Below, piece after piece: positions 24,687-36,223 of a stretch of 64,000 nt of DNA. This DNA comes from Begonia masoniana. Taxonomy: Eukaryota > Streptophyta > Magnoliopsida > Cucurbitales > Begoniaceae. Location: contig CM039503.1 in assembly GCA_022432975.1 (NCBI GenBank), positions 54,310,466-54,374,465 of the forward strand, in the 5' to 3' direction. The position numbers and the translations under genes are program-made. The stretch's first letter is position 1. The number at the start of each line of letters is the position of its first letter. The notes beneath the pieces are model-generated. The model was given only the letters and a program-made list of their open reading frames with translations, was not told where the DNA came from and did no database searches.

Positions 24687-25260
24687 TAGTGTGTCTGTAT
24701 GGTGTAGGTGACCTCGATATAGGTGAGGACGAGATCCCTCCACCTGAGGAATGATGCAGTTGACGAAGGACGGCTCGCGTGGGTGTGTTGGCGCAGTCGA
24801 TGCTTAACCGACCCGTGGGGACGTATGTACATGTTTTGAGGGTGTTGGGTTATTTTGAGGTATATGTATAAAGTTAGAACATTTTAGGGTGCTTAGTTCT
24901 GGATAGTTGATAGGTTTTAAATGTTTTTGGAAACCTATTTTATAAACTGCTTTTGTAAAGTTTTCGTTGGAACTGTATGGTAATTTAAAATAGGAGGGAT
25001 TGTCAATTTTTAAACGTAACCACGCAGTTTGTTTTTACGAAAGTTTAACGTGCATTTAGGTCGTTTAATTGGGAGGGATAAAATGTGGAATGAATGAGAT
25101 TATGTTAGGGTTTAAGGGGAAAATGTATAGAAGTGGATATGAGCAGGGAATGATAAATGAAGGAGAAAAGCTCTCTGAAATCGGATTCCAGAGAGCAATG
25201 AATAGTATGTTAAATTGTAGAGAAAGGAGGAGTGGAGGCAGGCGATCAAGCGCGGGTGTG

Positions 25261-25311
25261 AGGGGCGACTGATCGCCCCTCCCTGTTGCCAATGCAGCGA
25301 TCGATCGCTGC
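25261..25311. repeat. palindrome pair in solo LTR D
   Basis: AGGGGCGA-CTGA-TCGCCCCT is a perfect stem of 8 at 25261-25280. GCAGCGATCGATCGCTGC is a perfect 18-bp palindrome at 25294-25311. Confidence 0.85.
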
Positions 25312-26537
25312 TGAGGCTAGCAGCAATCGATCGCCGCTCTTCCTTCGTGGCAGAATGACAATTCTACCCTCCCTTTTTGTTTATTTATAAATTGTTTTAA
25401 TTATAGTTTTATATAATAGTTTTAATTGTTTTAAATGTTTTATTCAACAAATTTTAAATTGTTTTCCGCATAAACGCCAAGTATAAAAGGGAAATGAAAA
25501 ATATGTACGGAAAATTGGGTACAGTATTAGGGTCGTGACATAAAGCATGCCAATCAACAAGATTCATAAAAATTCACTTAACAACCTAATTTTCGGAATT
25601 TCCTTCAAATAAACAACAAATTTCAAAATCTCATAACTTTTGTTATACATAACCAAATTCGATAATTCTTGAGGCTATGGAATCCTTAAGGAGTCTACTT
25701 TAACATGGTAAGGTAAATTTATCAAGATAAACTAGCTGAATGCACCGAAATTATAGATTTCCAATCTGCCCTGTATTTCACTATTTTCAACTATTCATGC
25801 ATTACTTGATGTTTTTCCTTCATTTCCAACCATAAGCAACCATGACAATTCATTCAAACCCTAAAACATCAAGAAATTAAAGAGAGAAAACCCAATTTTC
25901 GTGCAGCCATCCAGGGTTTATCAACTTCTCCATAAACTCAAAAAAACTCCAATTTTATCAACCTATGACTAATATTTTGCATGAACATAACCTAAATGCC
26001 AACTCACCTTGATTTCTTCTTGCAAGAGACCAAGCTTTGAGAGAAGGGAGAGCTCTGAAAATAGGGAAGAAATTTTGTGGCTCTTGGTCTTACTAAGAGT
26101 TACCTTACGTAGGATGAAGATGAGTAGGAGGTGAGGTGTCATTTTGAGGTTTAAAGGAGAAATTTATTTTATTTTTTTGACTTTTCTTCATGTTTATCCT
26201 CCTTTCCTCACTTCACTTCGTCCTTTAATTTCCAGCATGGTTTTCTTCTCCTTTTGTGTTCATACATATACTCTATTGGTTCTTCATTGTTGACGATTCA
26301 AACTTAACACTATTCTTCATTCCTATTGGTCCTTATTTTCCTTTGACTTTTGAAACTCTATTCAATTGGTTCATCATTCTTCTTTAGATTTTAAGATTAA
26401 TTGCTATTGGTTTAATACTTGTTGACTTCTCAATATTCCATTGCTTCTCCTTATTTCTAAAATTAAGAAATTTTAAATCATAAAACACTATGCACGAGTA
26501 ATATGGTGTACGATGAAATTTTTGGTTATTACAGTAT

Positions 26538-28267
26538 GAGTCATTACTCTCATAAAGGTGCTTGGGGCGTTAGTGAGTCCAAATGGCATGACAAGCCGCT
26601 CTTAAAGACCATCATTTTTCTTGAATGCGGTCTTCCATTCGTCTCTAGGACGAATTCTTATTTGGTGATACCCACTTCTCAGGTCAATTTTTGAGAAAAT
26701 CTTAGCATTAGCCATTAAGTCCAACAAGTCATCAAATCTAAGGATGGGAAAACGATACTTTACAGTAATATTGTTGATGGCCCGACTATCATTGCACATT
26801 CTCCAAGTGCTTCTTTCTTTGGGGTCAAAAGAGTTGGAACTACACAATGGCTTAAACTTTCATGAATAAATCCTTTATTTAAAAGTTCGTTTACTTGTCG
26901 CTGGAGTTCAACATGCTCAGTGGGGTTCATTCTATAGTGAGGTAAGTTTGGAAGGGATGCCCCAGGGATGAATTTAATTTCGTGTTGAATATCTCGTAAT
27001 GGGGGTAAGTGGTCAGGGAGGTCTTTAGAAAAGGCGTCTTTAAATTCATCGATGATTGACTGGGCTTCTGCAGAGATTATGAGTGAAGCGTTTGACCCAT
27101 TCTCTACTACCAACACGAAAAAAACAATTGAATCACTTTTAAGTGATTGCTCAAACTATGTAGGAGTAATAATATTTAATCTTTTATGTTCAACAATTTT
27201 CTTCGCCTGAGGAGTCTCCAGTGGTTTTGGGCTTGGGGCCAAGGGATTAAGATGAATTTTCTTTCCCTTGAATACAAAAGAACAAGAATTTGATCGACCA
27301 TCATAGGAGTCTCCAGTGGTTTTGGGCTTTGGGCGAGAGGATTAAGATGAATTTTCTTTTCCTGGAATACAAAAGAACAAGAATTTGATCGACCGTAGAT
27401 AGTGATGTCCAAATCAAACAACCAAGGACGACCGATGATGATATGACTAACATCCATGGGAATGACATCGCACCAAAGTTTTTCTTTGTATTCAAGGAAC
27501 TGAATATGAACCAAACAATGCTCTTTCACAGATATGAAGGAAGTGCCAATCCATGAGACATTATAAGATCGAGGATGAGGAATAGGTTCCAACCCCAGGC
27601 AGGTTACGGTAGCTGCAGATACTGCATTAATACAACTACCACTATCCACAATGATTTTGCAGCCTTTGTTATTGACCTTGATATATGTGTGGAAAATAGA
27701 ATGACGACACCAATCTTCAACGTCTTTAAGTTGGGTAAGCGTACATCTCACGACGCTCAGTCCAGGTGAATCAAAGGGAGTAGGCATAGAGATGGGTCGG
27801 ATACATCCTAAAAAATTATCATTGTCCACATCTTCAAATTCCTCAAGGTTAGGTTCATAAATTTGCTCTCCACTCGTCTCTTCAACTGCATTTTCACATT
27901 CTTGTAAGACTAGGTTTTGGCTAGGAAAATTTGAGGAAATGTGGCCAAAACCTTTACAATTGAAACATTGTAGATGCGACGAACTTCGCGAATTGTCTAC
28001 ACTTTTTCCTTTGTTTTCTCTCGCCAAATGGGTATTTGATGGAGGAGGTCCTAGGAAAGACTTAGGAGTAACAGGAGTCGGGACTGAGGGAGGTCTATTG
28101 TCGCTTCGTTTACCATAAGACATTTTCATCACTAGCTCATAGTCTCGAACTAATGAATATGCCTGATCTAAGGAATTGACACCTTGTAGGATAAGCTCGC
28201 GTCTTAGGTCATCTCTTAAACCTTGTCAAAATCTGCTTAAAGTCATGGCCTCATCTTCCACAAATTG
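26538..28267 (-). pseudogene. gag zinc knuckle, protease and RT N-terminus (CRM-like fragment)
   Basis: Reading 28267 down to 26538 gives late gag, a CFNCKGFGHISSNF knuckle that has lost its final Cys (near 27945-27985), and a protease with IIVDSGSCINAVSAATV (near 27620-27665). DVSHIIIGRPWLFDLDI and the RT fingers with [19 protein letters not shown] (near 26740-26810) follow, ending [14 protein letters not shown] at the junction with solo LTR C. A roughly 107-bp tandem duplication at about 27194-27407 repeats the GRSNSCSFVF coding stretch. Frameshifts and a truncation at 28267 show it is dead. Confidence 0.8.
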
Positions 28268-28577
28268 TCTTAAGGAGGACAAACCCCTCCTTTAAATATG
28301 AGTGGACAAAATGTGGTTTCGTCTTAGGAAAGTGACTTAAATTCTTTGTCTCTTGAATATTTGGACTGGATCATGTTTTCTCGTGCGTGTCTCTCATTCG
28401 AGACGTGCGCGCCATTCTTTTGCCAAGTGTGTCTTTCCTTCAAGTCACGAGTCTATGCTGTCAATTCATACTTTAAGATGACATTTTCTTGCAAGACCGA
28501 CAAACTTGTTAGATAGAAAGTTGGTTAATTTACGTATCTTAGTTTGTGATCGTCTGATAGGAGCCCATAGCGTATCA
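28268..28577. other. unexplained junction segment
   Basis: About 310 bp between the truncated CRM-like copy and the CNGC pseudogene. Nothing recognisable on either strand. Confidence 0.4.
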
Positions 28578-29055
28578 TTTTGTTCATTAACGTAGGCTAA
28601 GCTTGTATTACTTATGTCTTTCATGTGTGGAATCTTCAGTTCTCTTGGTCAAAAACCTTAAAACAAGCACATTCGTATGGGAAATATACTTTGCAGCCTT
28701 AATATCGACTTCCAGGTTACTTTTATTCGTCTTTCTGATCGGAAATTTACAGGTAAATACTCGGGCAGTGTTGTTACATGATAGAGAATGACTTGATTTA
28801 CTGCTATCTACTTTAGTTACAACAAGCTTTGTTTGTTGTTTAACAGATATACCTGAGGAGCGGAATTGCAAGGCCCGAGGAAAATGAGAGTTAAAGGGGA
28901 GGACATTGAACTATGGATGGCTTTTCATTCTCTTCCAAGAAATCTAAAAACTCGAATCAAAAAATACAAAAATTCAAATGGCATAGCACAAAAGGTATCG
29001 ACATCGAGAGTCTACTTGTCGATCTCCCAAGAGATCTTTGAAGAGATACCAAGCA

Positions 29056-31552
29056 TGTAACACCCCAGACACTATACCCAATTTCCCCGTATACATTTTT
29101 CATTTTATACTTATTACTTTTCTTTACTTTAAATAAAACTTTGTGCGGAATAAAAACTGAGGTTGAAGTCAGAACTGAAATCGGAAATCAATTCGAACCT
29201 TAAAATCATTTAGAACAAGACATTTAATAATTAATTGAAAACTTAAAACATTAATTTAAAAACATTTACAAGAACACACAAAAGGGGAGGGCAGAATCGG
29301 GATTCTGCCCCCAAGAGTATCAGCGATCGGGCGCTGCAATTTGCAGCGCCCGAGCGCCACATTCGCTGCATGTTGCAGCGACTGGTCGCTGCAACCATGC
29401 AGCGCCCAGTCGCTGCAACCTTGCAGCGACCCACCCCTCTTTCTCGCTTCATTCTTTTCCTTACACTTGCTCTCTGGAATCACAATTTCCAGAGAGCAAC
29501 ACAATTTCCTCAAGCTCTCTGGAGTCCGATTCCAGAGAGCAGAATTTCACACCCTTCTTTACCCATTCTCTCAATTTACCTCATAACGCTTATAACTTAA
29601 ATCCAACCGACTCGCAGCGGACTTTGCGAAATCCAACTGCGTGGATGTATCTAAACATCGAGCATAACCGTATCAACCTAAAACCAATCAAAACATTTCC
29701 ATAACATTCATTAAACAGTTTAAACCAAACGTTTTACATACAATTATCAAAACGTTATCTAATCCCTATCCAGATCCAAACAACCTAAATATTCTATACA
29801 ATTATCAATTCAAAACATCCCAAAATAACCCCAGAGTCCAGACATACATCCCCACGGGTCAGAAAGTGCCTCGACTACATAGCGCACTCCCACGGCCGTC
29901 ATCCATCAACTGCATCAGACGGAGGAACGCCGTCCTCACCTGGTTCGATATCACCTAAGAGGTTACCTACACCATACAGACACATATGAGATATTGAAAT
30001 CTCAGTGAGCTACGTAAATGCAGATGCATGCGTGCGTATGCCATTCAGAAATCATGCTCAGATTCAGATTACAGATACAGAATTACAGATTACAGATTCA
30101 TTACGTCACAGACAGACAGAATTGTCACCGAGACCTCGACCCACTAACCCAAGGGGGCCCGTCCGGCGGTTGGACTACCCCGTGGGGTTAGAGAGGGGGG
30201 GTACACGCTTGCAACACGCACAGCCGTGCCTGAGCCCCATCTCGCGTGACCAGAAACAGACAGATTACGTTTATTCATTCAGATTTCGTTACAGATTTCA
30301 TTTCAGATATACGTTCCTTTTCTTAAAAACACGTGCAGAAATTCCTTTTCATGACTTTCGAAAACCATGATGCATGAACAGTTCATATCAGCGGAAAGTA
30401 AACAAACAACATGCATACATTCATGGCAGTAAAGCAGAACCTATAAACAACTAACCTAACTACCCAACTAGAATAACATAAAACAAACAGTTCCTCGAGT
30501 ATTCTCGAGACGACGACGGAGTATGGTGCAGACCTTTGGGTCAAAGTAAGTCACGAAAACTTACCTCGAGCGCGCTGGATCTCAAGTTTCGTCTACGAGA
30601 GTCGGGTGTCTGAGAAAAATACGACATTCACAGTTAAAACCAATTTAAACCATAAATGTCCAAATTTCAAAACTTAGCTAAAGAATTCTCCTAAATTCTT
30701 CACTTAGCTAATTAAAGCTTTTCGAACATTAATTATAGCTCGATTATCCAAAATAACGAGTTTTCCCCTAAAACCCGAAATTTTACCAATTTATAACTTT
30801 TTCGCAATTCGACTTTTCTTCGTCCAATAACGTTCAATACGTTCAATATATACGTAATTATAGCTAACCTATTAATTACGAAGCCTAAATCGCGTTTTTA
30901 ACGGAAAACCTAATTTAAACCCTAACCCTAAATCGAACTAAAACTCGAAACAAACGCTCAGAGATTGAAGCTACATACCGAGAGTAGCGAGAGGAGGAGA
31001 AACTGTGAAGAAATCAGAACGAACGGAGGTCGGACGGAGGTCGGATCGTTGGAAGTCGTCGGCTGAGGGGTGAAGAAATCGCCTCTGGCGATTGTGATTT
31101 CCAGAGAGAAGAAGAGAAGTGAGGGAATAGGGAGGTGATTGTTATTTTTATAAAATTTAGTTTGCAAATTACTATTTTGCCCTTAGTACTTAATTCTATT
31201 AGTTTCGTCCTTCGTTTCGTTAATCGTCCAACTATTCGGATTCTCGAAAGTTTCATATTTTGCCAATAACTTCTATTCATTGCCAGGGATTTATTAAAAC
31301 TGTCCGTTCGCAATTTGGACCTCGTTTGCTATTTTTACGAGAACGTCTTTTACATTACGAAAAGCGTATTTACTCGGAATATAGTGTTTGATCTCCGAAA
31401 ATTTCCGTAAATTCCTTAAAATTCTAATTAATCGCTAGGATCGTAATGACGTTTTCTTTTCGTAAATCGGACCTGATTCGACATAATTACAAAAATGCCA
31501 ATAACAATATAATAATAATATAATAAAAGGTCCGTACAAACCGGATATTACA
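29056..31552 (-). repeat. 3' LTR of the Tekay-type element
   Basis: Plus-strand reading TGTAACACCCCAG...CCGGATATTACA. It contains a cluster of inverted repeats: a 10-bp stem at 29289-29310, a perfect 12-bp stem with a 1-nt loop at 29328-29352, further GCAGCG/CGCTGC stems to 29430, and GCTCTCTGGA/TTCCAGAGAGC stems at 29466-29499 and 29514-29541. A hairpin lies at 29987-30004 and AAAACCATGATGCATG near 30361. The small frames, including 30005-30370, recur identically in both LTRs and are not genes. Confidence 0.95.
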
Positions 31553-31566
31553 TTCTCCCCTCCTTA
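31553..31566 (-). other. polypurine tract of the Tekay-type element
   Basis: Reads TAAGGAGGGGAGAA on the minus strand, directly 5' of the 3' LTR. It is the expected plus-strand primer. Confidence 0.8.
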
Positions 31567-31592
31567 TTCAGAATTTTGCCCACAAAATTAAA

Positions 31593-34500
31593 TCATGCAA
31601 ATAGATCAGGATATCCAGTCATCATATCCTGCTGTCGTTCCCACGTAGCTTCCTCCACCTCGTGGTTCCGCCACAGGACTTTGACTAGCGGAATCTCTTT
31701 GTTGCGCAAGACTTTGGTAGAGTACTCCAGAATACGTACCGGCTTCACCTCGTAAGTCAAGGTAGGCTGTACCTCGATCTCTGTAGTCTCTACGGCATGT
31801 GATAGATCACGTAGGCATCTCCGAAGCATAGATACGTGGAATACATCATGAATGCCCTCCATAGAAGCCGGAAGCTGCAATCTATATGCCAACTTCCCGA
31901 TCCTCTTCAGAATAGGAAAGGGCCCCACGTACCGAGGGTTCAGCTTACCCCTCCTTCCAAATCTCGCGACGCCTTTGAATGGAGAAACCTTCAAATAAAC
32001 TTCGTCGCCCTCCTCGAACTCTAGCTCCCGCCGTCTCGTGTCGGCATAACTCTTCTGCCGGCTCTGAGCTACCTCGATTCGCTGTCGGATAACGGCAATC
32101 TTATCTGCCGTTTGCTGTAAGATCTCAGGTCCAACGATGCTGGCCTCGCCAACCTCGTCCCAATATAATGGAGACCTACACTTCCGACCATATAAAGCCT
32201 CATACGGAGCCATGCCGATAGTAGCCTGGAAGCTGTTGTTATACGAGAACTCAACCAGGGGTAAATATCAGCTCCACGAGCCCTGAAACTCCAGCACACA
32301 CGCTCTGAGCATATCCTCAAGAATCTGGTTCGTCCTCTCTGTCTGACCATCGGTCTGAGGATGAAACGCTGTGCTGAAATTTAGCTGAGTCCCCATAGCT
32401 CGATGTAAACTCTTCCAGAACTTTGACGTAAATCTAGGATCTCTGTCGGAGACAATAGAAACTGGAACTCCGTGCAATCTAACGATCTCCTGCACATATA
32501 GCTCGGCGAGCTGATCCATGGACGATGTCATCTTCACTGCTAAGAAGTGGGCCGACTTTGTCAATCGGTCCACAATAACCCATATGCCATCGTGGCCCTT
32601 CATCGTCCTCGGGAGCCCAACAATAAAGTCTATGGAGATCTGCTCCCACTTCCACTCCGGAATCGGCAGTGGCAATAATGTCCCGGACGGTCTCTGGTGC
32701 TCGGCCTTCACCTGCTGACAGACTAAACAAGTCTCAACATACTTGGCCACCTCCCTCTTCAAGTTTGGCCACCAGAAGTGTTGCCTCAAATCCCGGTACA
32801 TCTTAGTACTTCCCGGGTGCACTGAATAAGCTGAAGAATGTGCCTCAGTCAAAATATCCTTCTTCAGACTCTCATCGTTAGGCACGTACCACCTGTGCCT
32901 GAATCTCAGAATACCATCTGCAGATAAGTGAAAATCCGACGAGTCATCTAATAACATGCTCGATCGAAGCTCAATACACTCTGCATCGCTCTGCTGAGCC
33001 TCGCGTATACGATCCAGAATGGTCGGCCTGAGAGAAATACTAGTGAGCATGCTGGACAACTCTGCCACTATCTCCACGTCAAATCTCTCGATCTCAGACC
33101 GCAGCGTAACTGACATCGCTGCTAATGAAGGCTGACTCGCAGAAGGCACTCTACTCAAGGCATCAGCTACCTTGTTTGCCTTCCCTGGGTGGTACTTGAT
33201 ATCAAAATCATAGTCCTTGACGAACTCGAGCCACCTGCGTTGCCGCATATTCAGCTCCTTCTGCGTAAATAAGTACTTCAAGCTCTTGTGGTCGGAGAAT
33301 ATCTCGCACTGCTGCCCATATAAGTAATGTCTCCATATCTTCAGTGCGAAGACCACAGCTGCTAACTCGAGGTCATGCGTAGGGTAGTTCTGCTCATACG
33401 GCTTCAGCTGCCGAGAAGCATAAGAAATGACTTTCCCCTCCTGCATCAACACACAACCGAGCCCGACTCCTGATGCATCGCAGTAAATACTGAACCTGAC
33501 ACCCTCAACAGGTAGCGCCAGAACTGGAGCGGTGGTCAATCTCTGCTTTAACTCTGCAAAACTGTCATCGCAAGCAGACGACCAAATAAACCTCTCACTC
33601 TTCCGAGTTAAGCGTGATAAGGGAAGTGCAATCTTCGAGAATCCCTGAATAAACTTCCGGTAATAACCGGCCAATCCGAGAAATCCACGCACCTCACGTA
33701 CGTTCTTCGGCTGTGGCCAATCTCTGACCGCCTGGACTTTGCTCGGATCCACAGAAACTCCGTCCTGTGATATAATATGGCCCAGAAAACTCACTCTGTC
33801 AAGCCAGAATTCGCACTTAGAAAACTTCGGATATAGATGATGCTGACATAACGTGCTCAGAACTATCCTCAGATGGTCCTCGTGCTCTTCCTTCGTCTTA
33901 GAGTAAATCAAGATATCGTCGATAAACACCACCACGAACTTATCCAGGTACTCTCTGAAGACACGGTTCATCAGATCCATGAACGCTGCAGGAGCATTAG
34001 TGAGCCCAAAAGACATAACGAGGAACTCATAATGCCCATACCTCGTTCGGAACGCCGTCTTCGGTATGTCATCTCTCCGGACCTTCAGCTGATTGTAACC
34101 CGAGCGCAGATCAATCCTGGAAAATACTCGGGCACCCTGTAGCTGATCAAATAAGTCGTCAATCCGGGGCAGTGGATACTTATTCTTCACCGTGAGCTTA
34201 TTCAGCTCCCTGTAATCAATGCACATCCTGAGGGTCCCGTCTTTCTTCTTGACAAACAGAACTGGCGCACCCCAAGGCGATACACTGGGTCGAATAAATC
34301 CCTTCTCAAGCAACTCGTCAAGCTGAGTCCTCAACTCTCTCAACTCAGCCGGTGCCAATCGATACGGGTTCTTGAACCTCGGCGCGGAGTTTGGATAGAC
34401 GTCAATAGTGAACTCAATCTCCCGGTCTGGTGGTAAACCGGGAAGATCATCGAGGAATATGCCAGAGAACTCTCTAACAATAGGAATGTCGCTCGGCTGT

Positions 34501-36059
34501 ACTCCGCTGAGCAACTGAACATCAAAAACTGAGGCCAAATAAATAGAGCACGCACCTTTGAATTGCTCGTTGACCTCCATAGCATAAGAAGTAGGCGATC
34601 CACTAAATCGGTTCATCGCCTGATAAGAAAACTCGGCACTATCCGGGGGTCGGAAGGTCACAATCCCGGAGCGACAATCGATGGTGGCGAAGTGCTGTGC
34701 TAGCCAGTCCATCCCCAAAATAAGGTCGTACCGCTCTATGCCCATAACGATCAGACGTGCGTAGAGGGTAACGCTCCCGACTGAAATAATATTCCCCTGA
34801 ATAACACGACTGGACTGCATACGCTCTCCTGAGGGCAGCATCACACTATACTCGCACTCAGCCGACTCAGACTCTAACCCCAATCTAGCCATACATGCAG
34901 TCGATACAAAGGAGTGCGTGGCTCCGGTATCCATCAAAGTAAATACAATAGCGCCCATAAGCAAAATAGTACCTGCAATCACGGCAGGCTGAGCATCGTC
35001 ATCAACATCCTCTGGCTCGATAAATGCGAAGACACGAGGCATAACTCTCCTCTGATCTCCGCCTAACTGATCACGGCCCTGCAGCGGACAATCTCTGACA
35101 AAGTGGCCAATATCTCCACATCTATAACACTTGTTCGTGCCAACTCGGCACTCGCCACCATGCTCCTTCTGGCACCTGGGGCACCATGGCATCAGAGGAG
35201 CCCCCTGAACTTGCTTTCCCTTGCCTCTATCGTTACCTCCCTCAAGAGGTCTCTTCACACCCCTAGGCTGTGGCTGAGGTGGCTGTGCTCTAGGCTGCCA
35301 TCCCTGATTCCGAGACTGAGGACGGATCTCTCGGAAGAAGCCCTTAGCTGGCTCCCTCGGTCTAACACATGTGGCTCTGGCAGCCTCAATATCCAGAGCC
35401 CTAGCCGTGATGTCAGAAAAGGGTACGTCGATAATACCTGAGACCACAACATGCATCCGTATCTCCGGATTCAGTCCCTCCATAAACTGGTGCACCTTCT
35501 CCTCGTTATCGCTGACAAGACGAGGTGCAAACCTGGACAATGCCTCAAACCTCCGAATATAATCTGCAACTGAACCAGTCTGCTTCAGCTGCGTAAACTC
35601 GTTCCTCTTGGCCACTCTCACTGTGCGGCTGAAATACTTGTCGAAGAATAAGAACTTGAATCGATCCCAAGTCATAACTGATACATCTGTAGTCGACTTG
35701 ATCGCGTCCCACCAGAAACGGGCATCCATCGCTAAGTGAAATGTGGCATAAGCGACCCTGCTCCCGTTAGCAACCTCGGCGTAATCTAACATGTCCTCCA
35801 TAACCCTGATCCACTCTTCGGCACGTGTCGGATCCGATGACTGGCCGTCGAATACTGGGGGCCGCAGACCTTGGAACCTCTGCATACCCTGATTACTAGG
35901 GACTACCAGCTCCTGAGCCCTCTGATTCTCTCTCTGGTTCTCTCGATTTACTAAATCCGCAATCTGTTGCGCTTGCCGGTCCATATGTTGAGACTGGCGA
36001 TCAATCAAATCCGTAAGACGATCCATCGCGTCATCTCTCGGATCTCTTCCTCGAGTCAT
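31593..36059 (-). pseudogene. gag-pol polyprotein with chromodomain, one premature stop
   Basis: Frame from Met 36059 ([10 protein letters not shown]) with gag at residues 1-310 and a CX2CX4HX4C zinc knuckle [14 protein letters not shown] at 311-324. The aspartic protease has [12 protein letters not shown] near 375-386, and the RT has [13 protein letters not shown] near 708-720. RNase H has [13 protein letters not shown] near 859-871. The integrase zinc finger has H1074, H1081, C1111 and C1114, and its core has [10 protein letters not shown] near 1141 and VSDRDPRF near 1200. The first part runs 1,263 codons to a stop at 32268-32270. The same frame then continues without another stop through integrase C-terminal residues (MAPYEALYGRKCRSPL) and a chromodomain-like tail to the natural stop at 31593. 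One nonsense codon is therefore the only lesion I see in about 1,489 codons. The lineage call (Tekay/Del chromovirus) rests on the long LTR, Met primer site and chromodomain. Confidence 0.9.
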
Positions 36060-36207
36060 AGTGTATAAAGCCTAAAAACAATAAGACAGATAACCCTAAG
36101 AAATATGAAATCAAATAAAGCAGAAGACAGACTTACAGTTGATGAAGGATGTCCGCGTAGTGGCTGTGCAGTCGAGCAGTCTACAGAATCGATTTTAAAA
36201 CCCGGGG

Positions 36208-36219
36208 GCTTTGATACCA
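36208..36219 (-). other. primer binding site, initiator tRNA-Met type
   Basis: Minus strand reads TGGTATCAAAGC 4 nt after the 5' LTR, close to the canonical TGGTATCAGAGC complementary to plant initiator tRNA-Met. Confidence 0.85.
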
Positions 36220-36223
36220 TAAA

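Larger units (their letters stand above)
23161..25540 (+). mobile_element. solo LTR D, Tekay-like (TSD TAAAG)
   Basis: 2,380 bp from TGTAATACCCGG to GGGTCGTGACA, flanked by TAAAG at 23156-23160 and 25541-25545, inserted in solo LTR C. In plus orientation it matches the reverse complement of the LTRs at 29 and 36 kb. Shared landmarks include the start, a GTATGGTGTAGGTGACCTC stretch near 24697, CATGGTTTTAAAACG near 24351 and GATTCCAGAGAGC near 25184. It contains a hairpin at 24671-24686 and perfect palindromes near 25261-25311. No coding region. Confidence 0.9.
12120..26532 (-). mobile_element. solo LTR C, Tekay-like, with two nested insertions (TSD GTATG)
   Basis: Starts TGTGACACCCCGAG and ends TTTGGTTATTACA, flanked by GTATG at 12115-12119 and 26533-26537. 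The target is the RT region of the CRM-like element, and the relative near 61,165 is uninterrupted. LTR sequence proper is 12120-12425, 22245-23160 and 25541-26532, about 2.2 kb in all. The rest is an Athila-type element and a further solo LTR. Minus orientation is inferred from AAAACCATGATGCATG near 22864 and ACCTACACCACA near 22488. A short hairpin occurs at 22510-22524. No coding region of its own. Confidence 0.85.
6680..28267 (-). mobile_element. old CRM-like Ty3/gypsy chromovirus, 5'-truncated, with nested insertions
   Basis: Minus-strand element whose 3' LTR is 6680-7011, preceded by CATTA at 6675-6679. Its internal parts are 7012-7919, 10511-12119 and 26538-28267. They are colinear with the nearly complete relative at 58,274-63,556, which lets the interruptions be read exactly. 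Homology stops near 28267 inside gag, so the 5' end including the 5' LTR is missing and no right-hand TSD exists. In element orientation the LTR starts TGATGAGGACATCTTCG, much like the conserved TGATGAAGACATC start of CRM-clade LTRs. Many stops and frameshifts show it is dead. It is the oldest layer of a three-level nest. Confidence 0.85.

Noticed and set aside
29319..29430. CRISPR-like or repeat-spacer array
   Set aside because: The units are adjoining inverted repeats in a plant LTR, not direct repeats with unique spacers.
30005..30370. 121-codon frame, identical again at 37175-37540
   Set aside because: It lies inside both LTRs of the Tekay-type element, is of biased composition and matches no known protein. 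The repetition comes from the LTR pair.
30917..30935. Telomere-like AAACCCTAACCCTAAA word in the Tekay-type LTR
   Set aside because: Only two units, as in common plant telo-box motifs. No evidence for an interstitial telomere.
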